Assembly (NCBI RefSeq): GCF_013181195.1
Contig: NZ_SMZP01000003.1
Span: forward strand, 248,001-312,000
Direction of reading: 5' to 3'
Length of the DNA stretch: 64,000 nucleotides
Origin: Caulobacter sp. RHG1
GTDB taxonomy: Bacteria > Pseudomonadota > Alphaproteobacteria > Caulobacterales > Caulobacteraceae
Position 1 is the first letter of the stretch. The number at the start of each line of letters is the position of its first letter. Both the position numbers and the translations under genes were made by a program. Below are positions 17,996-26,527 of the stretch, piece after piece. The notes beneath the pieces were generated by a model. That model saw only the letters and a list, made by a program, of their open reading frames with translations, searched no databases and was not told the DNA's origin.

Positions 17996-19660
17996 CTACT
18001 TCACCACCAGCGCCACGCCGCGCGCCCGCGGGTCGGCTTCCGGCACGGGGACGCCGTCGACCACCTGGATGGCCTCGATGTCGCCGTTGAAGTCCTGGGT
18101 GACGGCGACGTAGTCGCGCGCCGCCAACGCCGCCTTCAGCGCGTCCGACGGTGGGGCGTAGGGCTCATAGAAGATCGTGTTCTCGGGCAGCAGCTGGTGA
18201 TGGAAACGCGGGGCCTTCTGGGCGTCCGCCAGCGACAGGCCATGGTCATAGACATTGGCCAGTACCTGGAACACCGAGGTGAAGATCCGCGAGCCGCCCG
18301 GCGTGCCGATCACCATCGCCACCTTGCCGTCCTGGGTCAGGATGGTCGGGGTCATCGACGACAGCGGCCGCTTGCCCGGGGCGATGGCGTTGGCGCTGCC
18401 GCCGACGACGCCAAACATGTTGGGCGCGCCCGGCTTGGCCGAGAAGTCGTCCATCTCGTCGTTGAGCAGGAAGCCCGCCCCCTCGACCACCACGCCCGAG
18501 CCGAACCAGCCGTTCAGGGTGTAGGTGTTCGAGACCGCGTTGCCCCACTTGTCGACGACCGAATAGTGGGTGGTCTGCGGCTTCTCCAGGCCTGGGACCA
18601 CCGCCTTGGTCGGCGAGGGCTTGTCGGGGTTCACCTCCTTCGCGCGGCGCGCGACATAGGCCGGGTCGATCAGGTTCGAGACCGGGATTTTCACGAAGTC
18701 CGGATCGCCCAGATACTCGGCCCGGTCGGCGAAGACGCGCTTCTCGATCTCGGCGACCAGGTGCACGTACTGCGGGTCGTTCAGCGCGACGCCCTGAAAG
18801 CGCGGGGCCAGGTCCTGCTTCATCAGCAGCATCTGCATCAGGGCGATGCCGCCTGAGCTGGGCGGCGGGGCGGTGATGACGTCATAGCCGCGCCAACGGG
18901 CCGTCAGGGGCTCGCGCCACACCGCCTTGTAGCCCTTGAGGTCGGCCTTGGTGATCAGCCCTTTCACCGACCCGCGCGCCATCTGGGCCACGATCAGGTC
19001 GGCGGTCTTGCCCTCGTAGAAGCCCTTGTCGCCGGCCTTGGCGATCCGCTCCAGGGTCGCGGCCAGGTCCGGCTGCTTGAACATCGTCCCGGCGGGGACG
19101 GGCGCGAAATGGGCGGCGAAGTTGGTCGCGGCCAGTTCCTTAGGGGCTTCCTTCAGCATGCCGGCGAACTGGGCGTTCACCTCAAAGCCGTCGCGGGCGT
19201 AGCGGATGGCCGGGGCCAGCACCTTGGCCCAGGGCAGCTTGCCGAACCGCTGGTGGGCCATGGCCAGGCCGCGCACCGTACCGGGCGTGCCCGAGGCCAG
19301 GTTGCCGAACAGCGAGAGGCCTTCGACCGGCTCCCCGTCCTTCCCCAGGTACATGTCCGCGCTCGCCGCCGCCGGCGCCGTCTCGCGGTAGTCGAGGAAG
19401 TAGGGCTTGCCGTCGACGACCAGGGTCATGAATCCGCCGCCGCCCAGATTGCCGGCCTCGGGATAGGTCACGGCCAGGGCAAAACCGGTCGCCACCGCCG
19501 CGTCGACCGCATTGCCGCCGGCCTTGAGGATCTCCTCGGCCGCCAGGGCGCCGTAGCGGTCGGGCGAGGCCACCGCCCCGGCGGTCAGGGCGCGGTCGGC
19601 TGCCGCGGCAGGTGAAGCGGCCAGCAGGAAGGCGGCGGCGATCCAGGCGATCAGGCGCAA
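17996..19660 (-). CDS. ggt: Gamma-glutamyltransferase, periplasmic
   Basis: Ntn-hydrolase that cleaves the gamma-glutamyl bond of glutathione in the periplasm. From the TTG at 19660 the protein (about 554 residues) begins MRLIAWIAAAFLLAASPAAAA, a clean signal peptide, and a GGAG lies six bases upstream; a GTG at 19690 is a weaker alternative. NAVDAAVATGFALAVTYPEAGNLGGGGF is typical of the large subunit. Autocleavage is predicted before the first Thr of TTHYSVVDKWGN, about residue 363, giving the small subunit whose new N-terminal Thr is the nucleophile. PLSSMTPTI and GTPGGSRI complete the active site. Divergent from the arsR operon. Confidence 0.95.
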   Translation of the reverse strand: MRLIAWIAAAFLLAASPAAAADRALTAGAVASPDRYGALAAEEILKAGGNAVDAAVATGFALAVTYPEAGNLGGGGFMTLVVDGKPYFLDYRETAPAAASADMYLGKDGEPVEGLSLFGNLASGTPGTVRGLAMAHQRFGKLPWAKVLAPAIRYARDGFEVNAQFAGMLKEAPKELAATNFAAHFAPVPAGTMFKQPDLAATLERIAKAGDKGFYEGKTADLIVAQMARGSVKGLITKADLKGYKAVWREPLTARWRGYDVITAPPPSSGGIALMQMLLMKQDLAPRFQGVALNDPQYVHLVAEIEKRVFADRAEYLGDPDFVKIPVSNLIDPAYVARRAKEVNPDKPSPTKAVVPGLEKPQTTHYSVVDKWGNAVSNTYTLNGWFGSGVVVEGAGFLLNDEMDDFSAKPGAPNMFGVVGGSANAIAPGKRPLSSMTPTILTQDGKVAMVIGTPGGSRIFTSVFQVLANVYDHGLSLADAQKAPRFHHQLLPENTIFYEPYAPPSDALKAALAARDYVAVTQDFNGDIEAIQVVDGVPVPEADPRARGVALVVK

Positions 19661-19719
19661 GGCGGTCTCCGGGCAGAGTTGGACGGCCACGTTATCCCGC
19701 CCTGGGCCGCCCGCAACGC

Positions 19720-19749
19720 TTGACTAACTCATAACTCTCTAGTTATGAA
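19720..19749 (+). promoter_or_regulatory. Promoter with overlapping palindromic operator for the arsR operon
   Basis: TTGACT at 19720 and TATGAA at 19744 are spaced by 18 bases, a good sigma-70-type promoter. The spacer and -10 region contain the perfect inverted repeat CATAACT-CTCT-AGTTATG (19730-19747), and a further GAGTTATG occurs at 19766. A dimeric repressor bound here would block the polymerase, so ArsR autorepression is the simplest reading. Confidence 0.6.
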
Positions 19750-19775
19750 TAAACACATAGCCAAAGAGTTATGCG

Positions 19776-20105
19776 TTGCAGACCGAACCCGCTTCCGACC
19801 TGCTGTTCCGCACCCTGGCCGACCCGACCCGCCGGGCCCTGTTCGAGCGTCTGTGCCGCGAGGGCGAGCAGACGGTCGGCGCCCTGACCGCCCAGGCCGG
19901 GGTCTCGCAGCCGGCGGTGTCCAAGCACCTTTCCGCCCTCAAGCTGGCCGGCCTGGTCAGCGACCGCCACGAGGGCCGCCAGACCCACTACAGCGCCCGG
20001 CCCGACGCCCTGGCGCCGCTGAACGACTGGACCCGCGAGATGGCCGCGTTCTGGGAGACCCGGATCGACCGGCTGGAAGACCTGCTCAACAGGATGGACC
20101 AATGA
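19776..20105 (+). CDS. ArsR-family HTH regulator
   Basis: Winged-helix repressor of 109 residues. The N-terminus FRTLADPTRRALFERLCREG and recognition helix region VSQPAVSKHLSALKLAGLV are classic for the ArsR subgroup found next to AHSA1 genes. There is no metal-binding CxC in the helix, so it is probably not a metal sensor. The start is a TTG with AAGAG seven bases upstream; an ATG at 19771 is in another frame. Its stop overlaps the start of the SRPBCC gene by four bases (ATGA), indicating translational coupling. Likely autoregulated through the palindrome in its promoter. Confidence 0.88.
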   Translation: MQTEPASDLLFRTLADPTRRALFERLCREGEQTVGALTAQAGVSQPAVSKHLSALKLAGLVSDRHEGRQTHYSARPDALAPLNDWTREMAAFWETRIDRLEDLLNRMDQ

Positions 20106-20524
20106 CCGAAACCCGTTCCGTCGTCATCGAGCGCGACATCGCCCACCCGCCGGCCAAGCTGTGGCGCGCCCTGACCCAGCCGCACCTGATCGCCGAATGG
20201 CTGATGCAGAACGACTTCGCGCCGCAGGTCGGCCACCGCTTCAACCTGCGTGGCGAATGGGGCGGCGTGCTGGACTGCGAGGTCCTGACCCTGGAGCCGG
20301 AGACGACCCTGGCCTACAGCTGGGACTTCAAGCACGAGGACCCCGCCTTCGACCTGCGCAGCGTCGTGACCTTCACCCTGACCCCGACGGCCGCCGGCAC
20401 GCACCTGCGGGTCGAACAGGCCGGTTTCCGCCCCGACCAGAAGCAGGCGTTCGGCGGCGCCATGGCCGGATGGAAAGCGTTCCTCGACAAGCTGGAGCCG
20501 GTGCTGGGAGCGCTGAATGGCTAA
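20102..20524 (+). CDS. SRPBCC/AHSA1-domain protein
   Basis: START-like hydrophobic-ligand-binding protein of 140 residues. It opens with the AHSA1 pattern VIERDIAHPPAKLWRALTQPHLIAEWL and contains the LAYSWDF and TFTLTPTAAGTHLRVEQAGF strands and the C-terminal helix GGAMAGWKAFLDKLEPVLG. Bacterial members are common partners of ArsR repressors; ligands are generally unknown. It overlaps arsR by four bases and the next gene by eight, so it belongs to one transcription unit. Confidence 0.9.
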   Translation: MTETRSVVIERDIAHPPAKLWRALTQPHLIAEWLMQNDFAPQVGHRFNLRGEWGGVLDCEVLTLEPETTLAYSWDFKHEDPAFDLRSVVTFTLTPTAAGTHLRVEQAGFRPDQKQAFGGAMAGWKAFLDKLEPVLGALNG

Positions 20525-20933
20525 GGACCCGGTACTGCTGTCAGGCGGCAATCCGCAGATCGCCAAGGGCTACGGCGACGCGCCGGTGCAGGCCTATATC
20601 GCCGCCATGCCCGGCTGGAAGAGCGCGGTCGGCGCCCAGCTGGACGCGCTGATCGCAAAGACCGTCCCGGGCGTGCGCAAGGCCGTGAAGTGGAACTCGC
20701 CGATGTATGGCGCGCCTGGCGAGGACGGGACCTGGTTTCTGGGCGTCCACGTGTTCGCCAAGTACGTGAAGGTGGCCTTCTTCAACGGCGCCGAGATCAC
20801 GCCGCTGCCGCCGGTGACCTCCAAGCAGGCCAAGGTCCGCTATTTCCATATCCACGAGGGCGACGCGATCGACGCGGCCCAGCTGGCCGACTGGATCGCC
20901 CAGGCCAGCCGCCTGCCCGGCGAGCGCATGTGA
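20517..20933 (+). CDS. DUF1801 (YdhG-like) protein
   Basis: Protein of 138 residues with the DUF1801 fold, related to frataxin-like YdhG/YdeI proteins. Seen are YIAAMPGWKSAVGAQLDALI, the signature KAVKWNSPMYG, WFLGVHVFAKYVKVAFFNGAE and the C-terminal HEGDAIDAAQLADWIAQA. Biochemical function is unknown. The start overlaps the SRPBCC stop by eight bases, and the next DUF1801 gene begins after four bases. Confidence 0.88.
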   Translation: MAKDPVLLSGGNPQIAKGYGDAPVQAYIAAMPGWKSAVGAQLDALIAKTVPGVRKAVKWNSPMYGAPGEDGTWFLGVHVFAKYVKVAFFNGAEITPLPPVTSKQAKVRYFHIHEGDAIDAAQLADWIAQASRLPGERM

Positions 20934-20937
20934 GGAC

Positions 20938-21357
20938 ATGATGAAGAAGACCGCTCCCGAGGACGAAGGCGTCCCCGCCTCGCAGCTGATCGACCGGCGC
21001 ATCGCCGAGCTGACCGACTGGCGCGGGGCCACCCTGGCCCGGATGCGCCAGCTGATCCGCGAGGCCGATCCCGACGGCGTCGAGGAGTGGAAATGGGGCA
21101 AGCCGGTCTGGTCGCATGACGGCCTGATCTGCACCGGCGAGGTCTACAAGGCCTACGTCAAGACCACCTTCGCCAAGGGCGCGTCCGTGCCCGATCCCAC
21201 CGGCCTGTTCAATTCCAGCCTGGAGGGCAATGTCCGCCGGGCCATCGACTTTCCGGAAGGGGCCGAGATCGACGCCGAAGCGTTCAAGGCGCTGATCCGC
21301 GAAGCTGCGGCCCTGAACATCGCCCAGGCGGCGGCCAAGAAGACCAAGACGCGCTAG
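20938..21357 (+). CDS. Second DUF1801 protein
   Basis: Protein of 139 residues, distantly related to its upstream neighbour: DWRGATLARMRQLIREADPD, then EEWKWGKPVWSHDGLICTGE and YVKTTFAKGASVPDP. The W-x-x-P motif region and beta order match DUF1801. The C-terminus is a Lys-rich tail (AAAKKTKTR). It ends the arsR operon. The low identity between the two neighbours suggests an old duplication or independent recruitment rather than a recent tandem copy. Confidence 0.85.
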   Translation: MMKKTAPEDEGVPASQLIDRRIAELTDWRGATLARMRQLIREADPDGVEEWKWGKPVWSHDGLICTGEVYKAYVKTTFAKGASVPDPTGLFNSSLEGNVRRAIDFPEGAEIDAEAFKALIREAAALNIAQAAAKKTKTR

Positions 21358-21434
21358 TTGCGTCGGGCGGGCGGGAGATGCTACCCGCCTTACAAGGCGC
21401 GATGATCATACCAGTTGCGCCGGGAGGAAACTGC

Positions 21435-22886
21435 ATGGCCCGTCGTTCGCCCGTCTCCTGGACCCTCGCAGCCGCCCTGATCCTGGGCGCGGCGGCCACG
21501 CCCGCGCTGGCGGCCCAGGCCCCCGCCGCGCCCGCGACAGCCCCCTACGCCAAGACCCGCCTGATCGTGCTGACCGACATCGGCGGCGACCCGGACGACA
21601 AGCAGTCGCTGGTCCGCCTGATGACCTACGGCAACCAGTTCGACATCGAGGCCCTGATCGCCACGGCCAACAGCCAGGGCGTCTTCCCCCAGCGCATCGT
21701 CGAGGTGCTGGACGCCTACGAGAAGGTGCAGGCCAATCTGGAACTGCACGAACCGGGCTTCCCGCACGCCGCGGATCTGCGCCCGCGCATCTCGACCGGC
21801 CCGGTCAAGGACGGCGCCGCCGTCATCGGCAAGGGCAACGACACCCCCGGCTCGGACGCCCTGATCAAGGCCGTCGACCGCGACGACCCGCGCCCCGTCT
21901 GGGTCACCGTCTGGGGCGGTCCGGGCGTGCTGGCCCAGGCCCTGTGGAAGGTGCGCCAGACCCGCACCAAGGCGCAGGTCGACCGCTTCGTGAGCAAGCT
22001 GCGCGTCTATGCGATCTCGGACCAGGACGACAGCGGCCCCTGGATCCGCAACGAATTCCCCGGCCTGTTCTACATCGTCAATCCCGGCCCGAACTTCCAC
22101 CAGTCCACCTGGATCGGCATCAGCGGCGACAACTTCCACGGCCGCTTCGGCGGGGCGGACTATTCGCTGGTCACCAACGAGTGGCTGAACACGAACGTCC
22201 GCAGCAAGGGCCCGCTGGGCGAGGCCTATCCGAACTGGAAGTTCCAGATGGAGGGCGACACTCCGTCGTTCCTGTACCTGGTGCAGAACGGCCTGGGCTC
22301 GCCCGACCATCCGGACTGGGGGAGCTGGGGCGGCCGCTACGAGCTCTACACCCCGCGCACCGACCGCTGGTTCTTCGCCCCCGAGACCCGGCCGATCTGG
22401 ACTACCGCCACCGACGAGGTGCTGGGCCTGGACAACAACTGGCAGACCAGCAACCACGCCACGGTGTGGCGCTGGCGCTCGGCCTATCAGAACGACTTCG
22501 CCGCGCGCATGGACTGGACCATCAAGCCCTACGCCCAGGCCAACCACCCGCCGATCCCACGCCTGGACCACGCCGAGACCCTGACCGCCAAGCCCGGCCA
22601 GCGCGTCGACCTGTCGGCCACCGCTTCCAGCGACCCGGACGGCGACGCCCTGTCCTATTCGTGGTTCGTCTACGAAGAGGCCGGCACCCGGCCGATGGCC
22701 AACAACAACACGGGCGTGAAGCTGCCGATCAAGGGCTTCGACCAGCCCAAGGCCTCGCTGATCGTCAAGACCGACCGCGTCAAGGCGCCGGGCGACGGGA
22801 CCATCCACGTGATCCTGGCCGTGACCGACAACGGCGCGCCGCGCCTGACCCGCTACAAGCGGGTGATCATCGACGTGAAACCGTAG
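21435..22886 (+). CDS. Secreted DUF1593 / Sde182-type nucleoside-hydrolase-like protein
   Basis: Exported protein of 483 residues. The N-terminus is a signal peptide (ARRSPVSWTLAAALILGAAA, cleavage near ALAA). Residues about 40-330 form the nucleoside-hydrolase-like DUF1593 domain: LIVLTDIGGDPDDKQSLVRL holds the acidic cluster that in nucleoside hydrolases binds calcium. The C-terminal 100 residues (SATASSDPDGDALSYSWFVY) are an Ig-like/PKD-type domain. The family is described as cellulose-binding protein Sde182; the substrate is probably a plant polysaccharide or glycoside, but hydrolysis is unproven. GGGAGGAAA upstream of the ATG fixes the start; an AraC regulator follows on the same strand. 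Confidence 0.85.
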   Translation: MARRSPVSWTLAAALILGAAATPALAAQAPAAPATAPYAKTRLIVLTDIGGDPDDKQSLVRLMTYGNQFDIEALIATANSQGVFPQRIVEVLDAYEKVQANLELHEPGFPHAADLRPRISTGPVKDGAAVIGKGNDTPGSDALIKAVDRDDPRPVWVTVWGGPGVLAQALWKVRQTRTKAQVDRFVSKLRVYAISDQDDSGPWIRNEFPGLFYIVNPGPNFHQSTWIGISGDNFHGRFGGADYSLVTNEWLNTNVRSKGPLGEAYPNWKFQMEGDTPSFLYLVQNGLGSPDHPDWGSWGGRYELYTPRTDRWFFAPETRPIWTTATDEVLGLDNNWQTSNHATVWRWRSAYQNDFAARMDWTIKPYAQANHPPIPRLDHAETLTAKPGQRVDLSATASSDPDGDALSYSWFVYEEAGTRPMANNNTGVKLPIKGFDQPKASLIVKTDRVKAPGDGTIHVILAVTDNGAPRLTRYKRVIIDVKP

Positions 22887-22954
22887 CTTTCCATCGCGCG
22901 GGATGTCTGAGCACCATCCCCGTAGCTTCTCGCCGGTCCCGAGCGTTGTTCGAT

Positions 22955-23809
22955 ATGCAGCATCCTTCCGTTCGCTTTCTGCTGCCGGCCGCCTCTCTTC
23001 GACGCTTCATCACCGCCTACTATTGGGTCGACGTCCCCGCGCCTTGCGGGCCCGTCGAAGACTTGCTGCATCCCGAATGGGCCAATATCCGCTTCACCCT
23101 GTCGGGACGCTGGTCGACGCGTATCGGCGGCGTCGAGTATGACCCGGCGCCGGCAGCGGCCGTCTTTGGCCCGACCAGCAAGGCCGGGATCGTGCGCGGC
23201 CAGGCGGGGACGGTCTTGGGCGTCGGCCTGCTGCCGCTCGGCTGGGCGCGTTTCGGCGGTGGGGCCGCTAGCCGTCTCGCCGACAGGGTCGCCCCTCTGG
23301 ACGCTCTGCTTGGTCCACGCGCCGGCGAAACCCTGGACGCCCTGCGCCAGGCCCGCGACGACCGGGCTCAGGCCGATGTGCTGGACGCCCTGTTCACCAG
23401 CCTGGACGACGCCGGTCCGGCGCTGGAGCCGATATTGCTGAACGCGCACCAGCGGCTGCTCACCCTGGACACCGTCGAAGCGATGGCGGCCGCCCTCGAC
23501 ATCTCGACCCGGCACCTGACCCGGCTATCCCTGCGGATGTTCGGCTTCACGCCCAAGCTGCTGATCCGTCGCCAGCGCTTTCTGCGCACGCTGCAGACCC
23601 TGCGCGAGCGCCCCGACGCGCCGCTCGGCGAACTGATCGACGAAGGCTATTTCGACCAGTCGCACTTCGTGCGCGATTTCAAGCTGTTCATGGGCATGTC
23701 CCCGTCGCGCTATTTCGCCCTGCCGCACGCCATGCTGGGTCCCGCTGCGCGCGAACGGCTGGCGGCGCTGGGCGCGGCCTATCAGGGCCTGCACGCCAAG
23801 TTGCGCTGA
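22955..23809 (+). CDS. AraC-family transcriptional regulator
   Basis: Regulator of 284 residues. The N-terminal half (to about 160) is a DUF6597-like sensing domain (RFITAYYWVDVPAP, EDLLHPEWANIRFTLSG). The C-terminal 110 residues carry two helix-turn-helix motifs: AAALDISTRHLTRLSLRMFG and, in the second, GYFDQSHFVRDFKLFMGMSP followed by SRYF. The effector is unknown. It lies 68 bp downstream of the Sde182-type gene on the same strand, so that gene is a plausible target. Confidence 0.9.
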   Translation: MQHPSVRFLLPAASLRRFITAYYWVDVPAPCGPVEDLLHPEWANIRFTLSGRWSTRIGGVEYDPAPAAAVFGPTSKAGIVRGQAGTVLGVGLLPLGWARFGGGAASRLADRVAPLDALLGPRAGETLDALRQARDDRAQADVLDALFTSLDDAGPALEPILLNAHQRLLTLDTVEAMAAALDISTRHLTRLSLRMFGFTPKLLIRRQRFLRTLQTLRERPDAPLGELIDEGYFDQSHFVRDFKLFMGMSPSRYFALPHAMLGPAARERLAALGAAYQGLHAKLR

Positions 23810-23915
23810 CCGGTTCGCGCCGCCACGCGATGTCCGATTTTTCCAATGGGAACACGGCCGCCGCCGATATCCCGCCCTGACCGCGCCTGTTGCGCTGGAG
23901 AGGGACAAGACCACC

Positions 23916-25007
23916 ATGACGTCGTCGAACGCCGGCAAGTTCACCCGCCCGGTCCTGCTCGGAGCCATGATCGGCGCGCTGGGCCTGGCCCTTGCGCCAG
24001 CGGCGCACGCCGGCAAGCCCCTGATCGACCTCGGGCCCAAGACGGCCAAGGCCGCCGACCCGATCGAATTCGCCGCTGGCGACGATCTTTCCAAGCTCGG
24101 ATCCGGGCTGGTCTGGCAGAATGAGAAGGGGGGCGTGAAGGGCCTGAAGCAGGTCGTCATCGCCTCGTTCCAGGTCGAGTTCGTGACGAACGCGTCGGCG
24201 GCCTCGACCGGCTCCAGCCTGCAGCAATCCAAGGTCAGCTACACGCTGTCGGGGCCGAGCCAGCAGGACATGCAGGCGATCACCGACGCCTACTACGCCA
24301 AGTTCGTCGAGGAACTGGCCGCCACCGGCGTAACCGTCATTCCGCTGCAAGACGCCGTGGGTCGCAGCCCGGGCCTGCAACGCCTGATGAACATGGCCAA
24401 GCCCGCGCCCTACATCCGCGGCGGCGCCAACCGCAGCGGCTTCTACTCCCCGCCCGGCTACAAGTTCTACTTCACGCCCCTGGACGGTCGCGCCAAGGGC
24501 ATGGGCGACACCATGACCACCACCGGTTCGCAGGTGCCCGAGGAAATGGCCATGAAGGAGCTGGACGCCGGCATCCTGGGCGTTCGCATGGTGGTCGATT
24601 TCGCCGAGATCGAGGCCCGCGGCCGAGGCGTCCTGGGCATGCGCCCGCCGACCGCCCGCGTGAAGAGCAAGGCCAATGTCGCCCTGCTGCCGGTCGACAC
24701 CCAGCTGTGGGTCCTGACGCCCCAGGCCAAGTCGACCTACATGGATCTGGGCCATCGCCAGCGCTACGCCCTGACCAGCCCGATCGTCATGCCGGACTCG
24801 ATCCTGTCGGCCGACGACACCACGACGAAGGGCAGCAAGGTCAGTGACGGCGTCGCCAGCGCCATCGGCGTCCTGGCCGGCGTCGGCGGCCAGAAGACCC
24901 GCACCTATCAGGTCACGGTCGATCCCGTCGCCTGGAGCAAGGACGTCTCGGCGGCGATGGACGAGGTCGGCAAGGTCATGATCGCGCGCTTCAACGCCGA
25001 CCGGTAG
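23916..25007 (+). CDS. Secreted protein of unknown function
   Basis: I do not recognise this 363-residue protein. The first 33 residues are a signal peptide (hydrophobic LLGAMIGALGLALAPAAHAG with a predicted AHA-G cleavage site). There is no lipobox cysteine and no further membrane helix. The mature part is soluble-looking, with VVIASFQVEFVTNASA, YYAKFVEELAATGVTVIPLQ, and a C-terminal helix VSAAMDEVGKVMIARFNADR. The layout, a periplasmic domain that begins with a GxxK..VVIASF strand and alternates strands and helices, is reminiscent of proteins annotated only as hypothetical in Caulobacterales. It is convergent with the sensor kinase gene. Confidence 0.75.
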   Translation: MTSSNAGKFTRPVLLGAMIGALGLALAPAAHAGKPLIDLGPKTAKAADPIEFAAGDDLSKLGSGLVWQNEKGGVKGLKQVVIASFQVEFVTNASAASTGSSLQQSKVSYTLSGPSQQDMQAITDAYYAKFVEELAATGVTVIPLQDAVGRSPGLQRLMNMAKPAPYIRGGANRSGFYSPPGYKFYFTPLDGRAKGMGDTMTTTGSQVPEEMAMKELDAGILGVRMVVDFAEIEARGRGVLGMRPPTARVKSKANVALLPVDTQLWVLTPQAKSTYMDLGHRQRYALTSPIVMPDSILSADDTTTKGSKVSDGVASAIGVLAGVGGQKTRTYQVTVDPVAWSKDVSAAMDEVGKVMIARFNADR

Positions 25008-25083
25008 GCGATCGGTGGCGCAGGGATATCCGCTCTGCGCCACCCGCGATCGTCGCGGCCGAGGGCTACAAAGTCCCGCCCCG

Positions 25084-26391
25084 CTACTCCGCGGTCGCCA
25101 GCGGCGGCCAGACGCACGCGCGCAGACCGCCTTCCGGGCGGTTGACGATCGCCAGGCGGCCGCCGAACCGCTTCAGCAGGCGCTCGGCCGTCGGGATGCC
25201 CAGGCCAAAGCCCCCGGTGTCACGGGCGCGAGCGGCGTCGCCGCGGAAGAAGGGCTCATAGATCCGCGCCAGGTTTTCGGCCGACAGGCCGGGGCCTTCG
25301 TCCAGCACCTCCAGGCGGCGACCCTCGGCGTCATCGACCAGGCGAACGGTGGCCCGGCCGCCGAACCGCACGGCGTTGTCGACCAGACGGATCAGGGCCT
25401 GCTCCAGCGGCCCGCGATGGGCCTGGAGGATCAGGGTCTTGGGACCTTCATAGCGGACCGCCGCGTCAGGCCAGCGAGCCAGCACCTGACGCACCAGGCC
25501 CGGCAGGTCGACCTCCTCGGCGGTGCTCGCCTCGTGCTGGGCGCGCAGCCAGGCCGACAGCGATTTGAGCATGTCGCCCAGCTCGTCGACATTGTCCGAG
25601 ACCAGGGTGCGCATCTCGGGCGGCTCGACGAAGTCGGAGGCCAGCTTCAGGCGGCTGAGCGGGGTGCGCAGATCGTGACTGAGCGCTTCCATCGCCCGGG
25701 CCTGGTCTTCGATCAGGCCGGTGATCCGTCGCTGCATGTCGTTGAAGGCGCTGCCCAGGGCGGCCAGGTCGGCCGGCCCCTCGACCGCGACCGGCGAGGG
25801 CGGACCTTCGCCGACGTTCTGGGCGGCCCGCGTCAGACGGCGTAGCGGCGCGCCCAGCTGGCGCAGGGCGAAGACGCCCAGGGCCACGCAGACCAGGGTG
25901 AAGGCCAGGGTGGTGGCGCCGGCCCGCAGGGCGATCGGCCAGGGGCGCGGGAAATGGTGCGAGCGGAACGACAGCCAGCGGCCGTCCTCCAGCTCCAGGG
26001 CCCCGACCAGGTCGCGACCGCCGTCGGCCTGGTCCTCGGACCACAGGCGCAGCGAGCGACCCGACAGTGACGGCTCCCACTGGCGGACATAGTCGGCGAT
26101 GGCCTCGGCCTCGTCGCCCTGCGGATCGGTGCGGGCCGGCGGGCCGGCGGTGACCGTGGCCTCCAGATAGTGCGAGGTCATCACCTGGCTGACCTCGATG
26201 CCCAGCCGGTTGACCCGGTCGCCCACGACCAGGAACTCGGCGATGCGGCGGGCCTGGTCCTCGCGCAGGGTCTGGCGATCGATCGCCTGGTAGAAGGCGA
26301 CGCTGGCGACCAGCTCGACCAGGCCCACGGCCACCACCACGAGGATGGAGCCGGCGACCAGACCGCGAGGGCGCAGCGAGAATTTTCGCAT
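25084..26391 (-). CDS. Membrane sensor histidine kinase
   Basis: Two-component kinase of 435 residues. An N-terminal helix (GSILVVVAVGLVELVASVAF), a periplasmic domain of about 125 residues, and a second helix (TTLAFTLVCVALGVFAL) lead to a HAMP domain. Then come the H-box ALSHDLRTPLSRLKL with the phospho-accepting His, and HATPase boxes (NAVRFGG; EVLDEGPGLS; FGLGIPTAERLLKRFGG). It is an orphan: no response regulator gene is adjacent. The N box reads RLVDNAVRFGG, conventional. The signal is unknown; the secreted unknown protein beside it is convergent and may be unrelated. Confidence 0.92.
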   Translation of the reverse strand: MRKFSLRPRGLVAGSILVVVAVGLVELVASVAFYQAIDRQTLREDQARRIAEFLVVGDRVNRLGIEVSQVMTSHYLEATVTAGPPARTDPQGDEAEAIADYVRQWEPSLSGRSLRLWSEDQADGGRDLVGALELEDGRWLSFRSHHFPRPWPIALRAGATTLAFTLVCVALGVFALRQLGAPLRRLTRAAQNVGEGPPSPVAVEGPADLAALGSAFNDMQRRITGLIEDQARAMEALSHDLRTPLSRLKLASDFVEPPEMRTLVSDNVDELGDMLKSLSAWLRAQHEASTAEEVDLPGLVRQVLARWPDAAVRYEGPKTLILQAHRGPLEQALIRLVDNAVRFGGRATVRLVDDAEGRRLEVLDEGPGLSAENLARIYEPFFRGDAARARDTGGFGLGIPTAERLLKRFGGRLAIVNRPEGGLRACVWPPLATAE

Positions 26392-26491
26392 CTTTGTCCT
26401 GTCCGTCCCTCAACCCCTGGACGCCATGGTTACGGGCAACGGCGACGTATGACCACCCCGTGACATGTAGCCGAGTGTGTCAGCGGCCGCC

Positions 26492-26520
26492 TTGACGCTC
26501 GCCAATTCTCGCAACATATA
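26492..26520 (+). promoter_or_regulatory. Promoter predicted to give a leaderless methyltransferase mRNA
   Basis: TTGACG (26492) and CATATA (26515) are separated by 17 bases. Transcription would start about seven bases after the -10 element, at or next to the ATG at 26528, so no Shine-Dalgarno leader would be present. Confidence 0.5.
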
Positions 26521-26527
26521 AAGTTAC

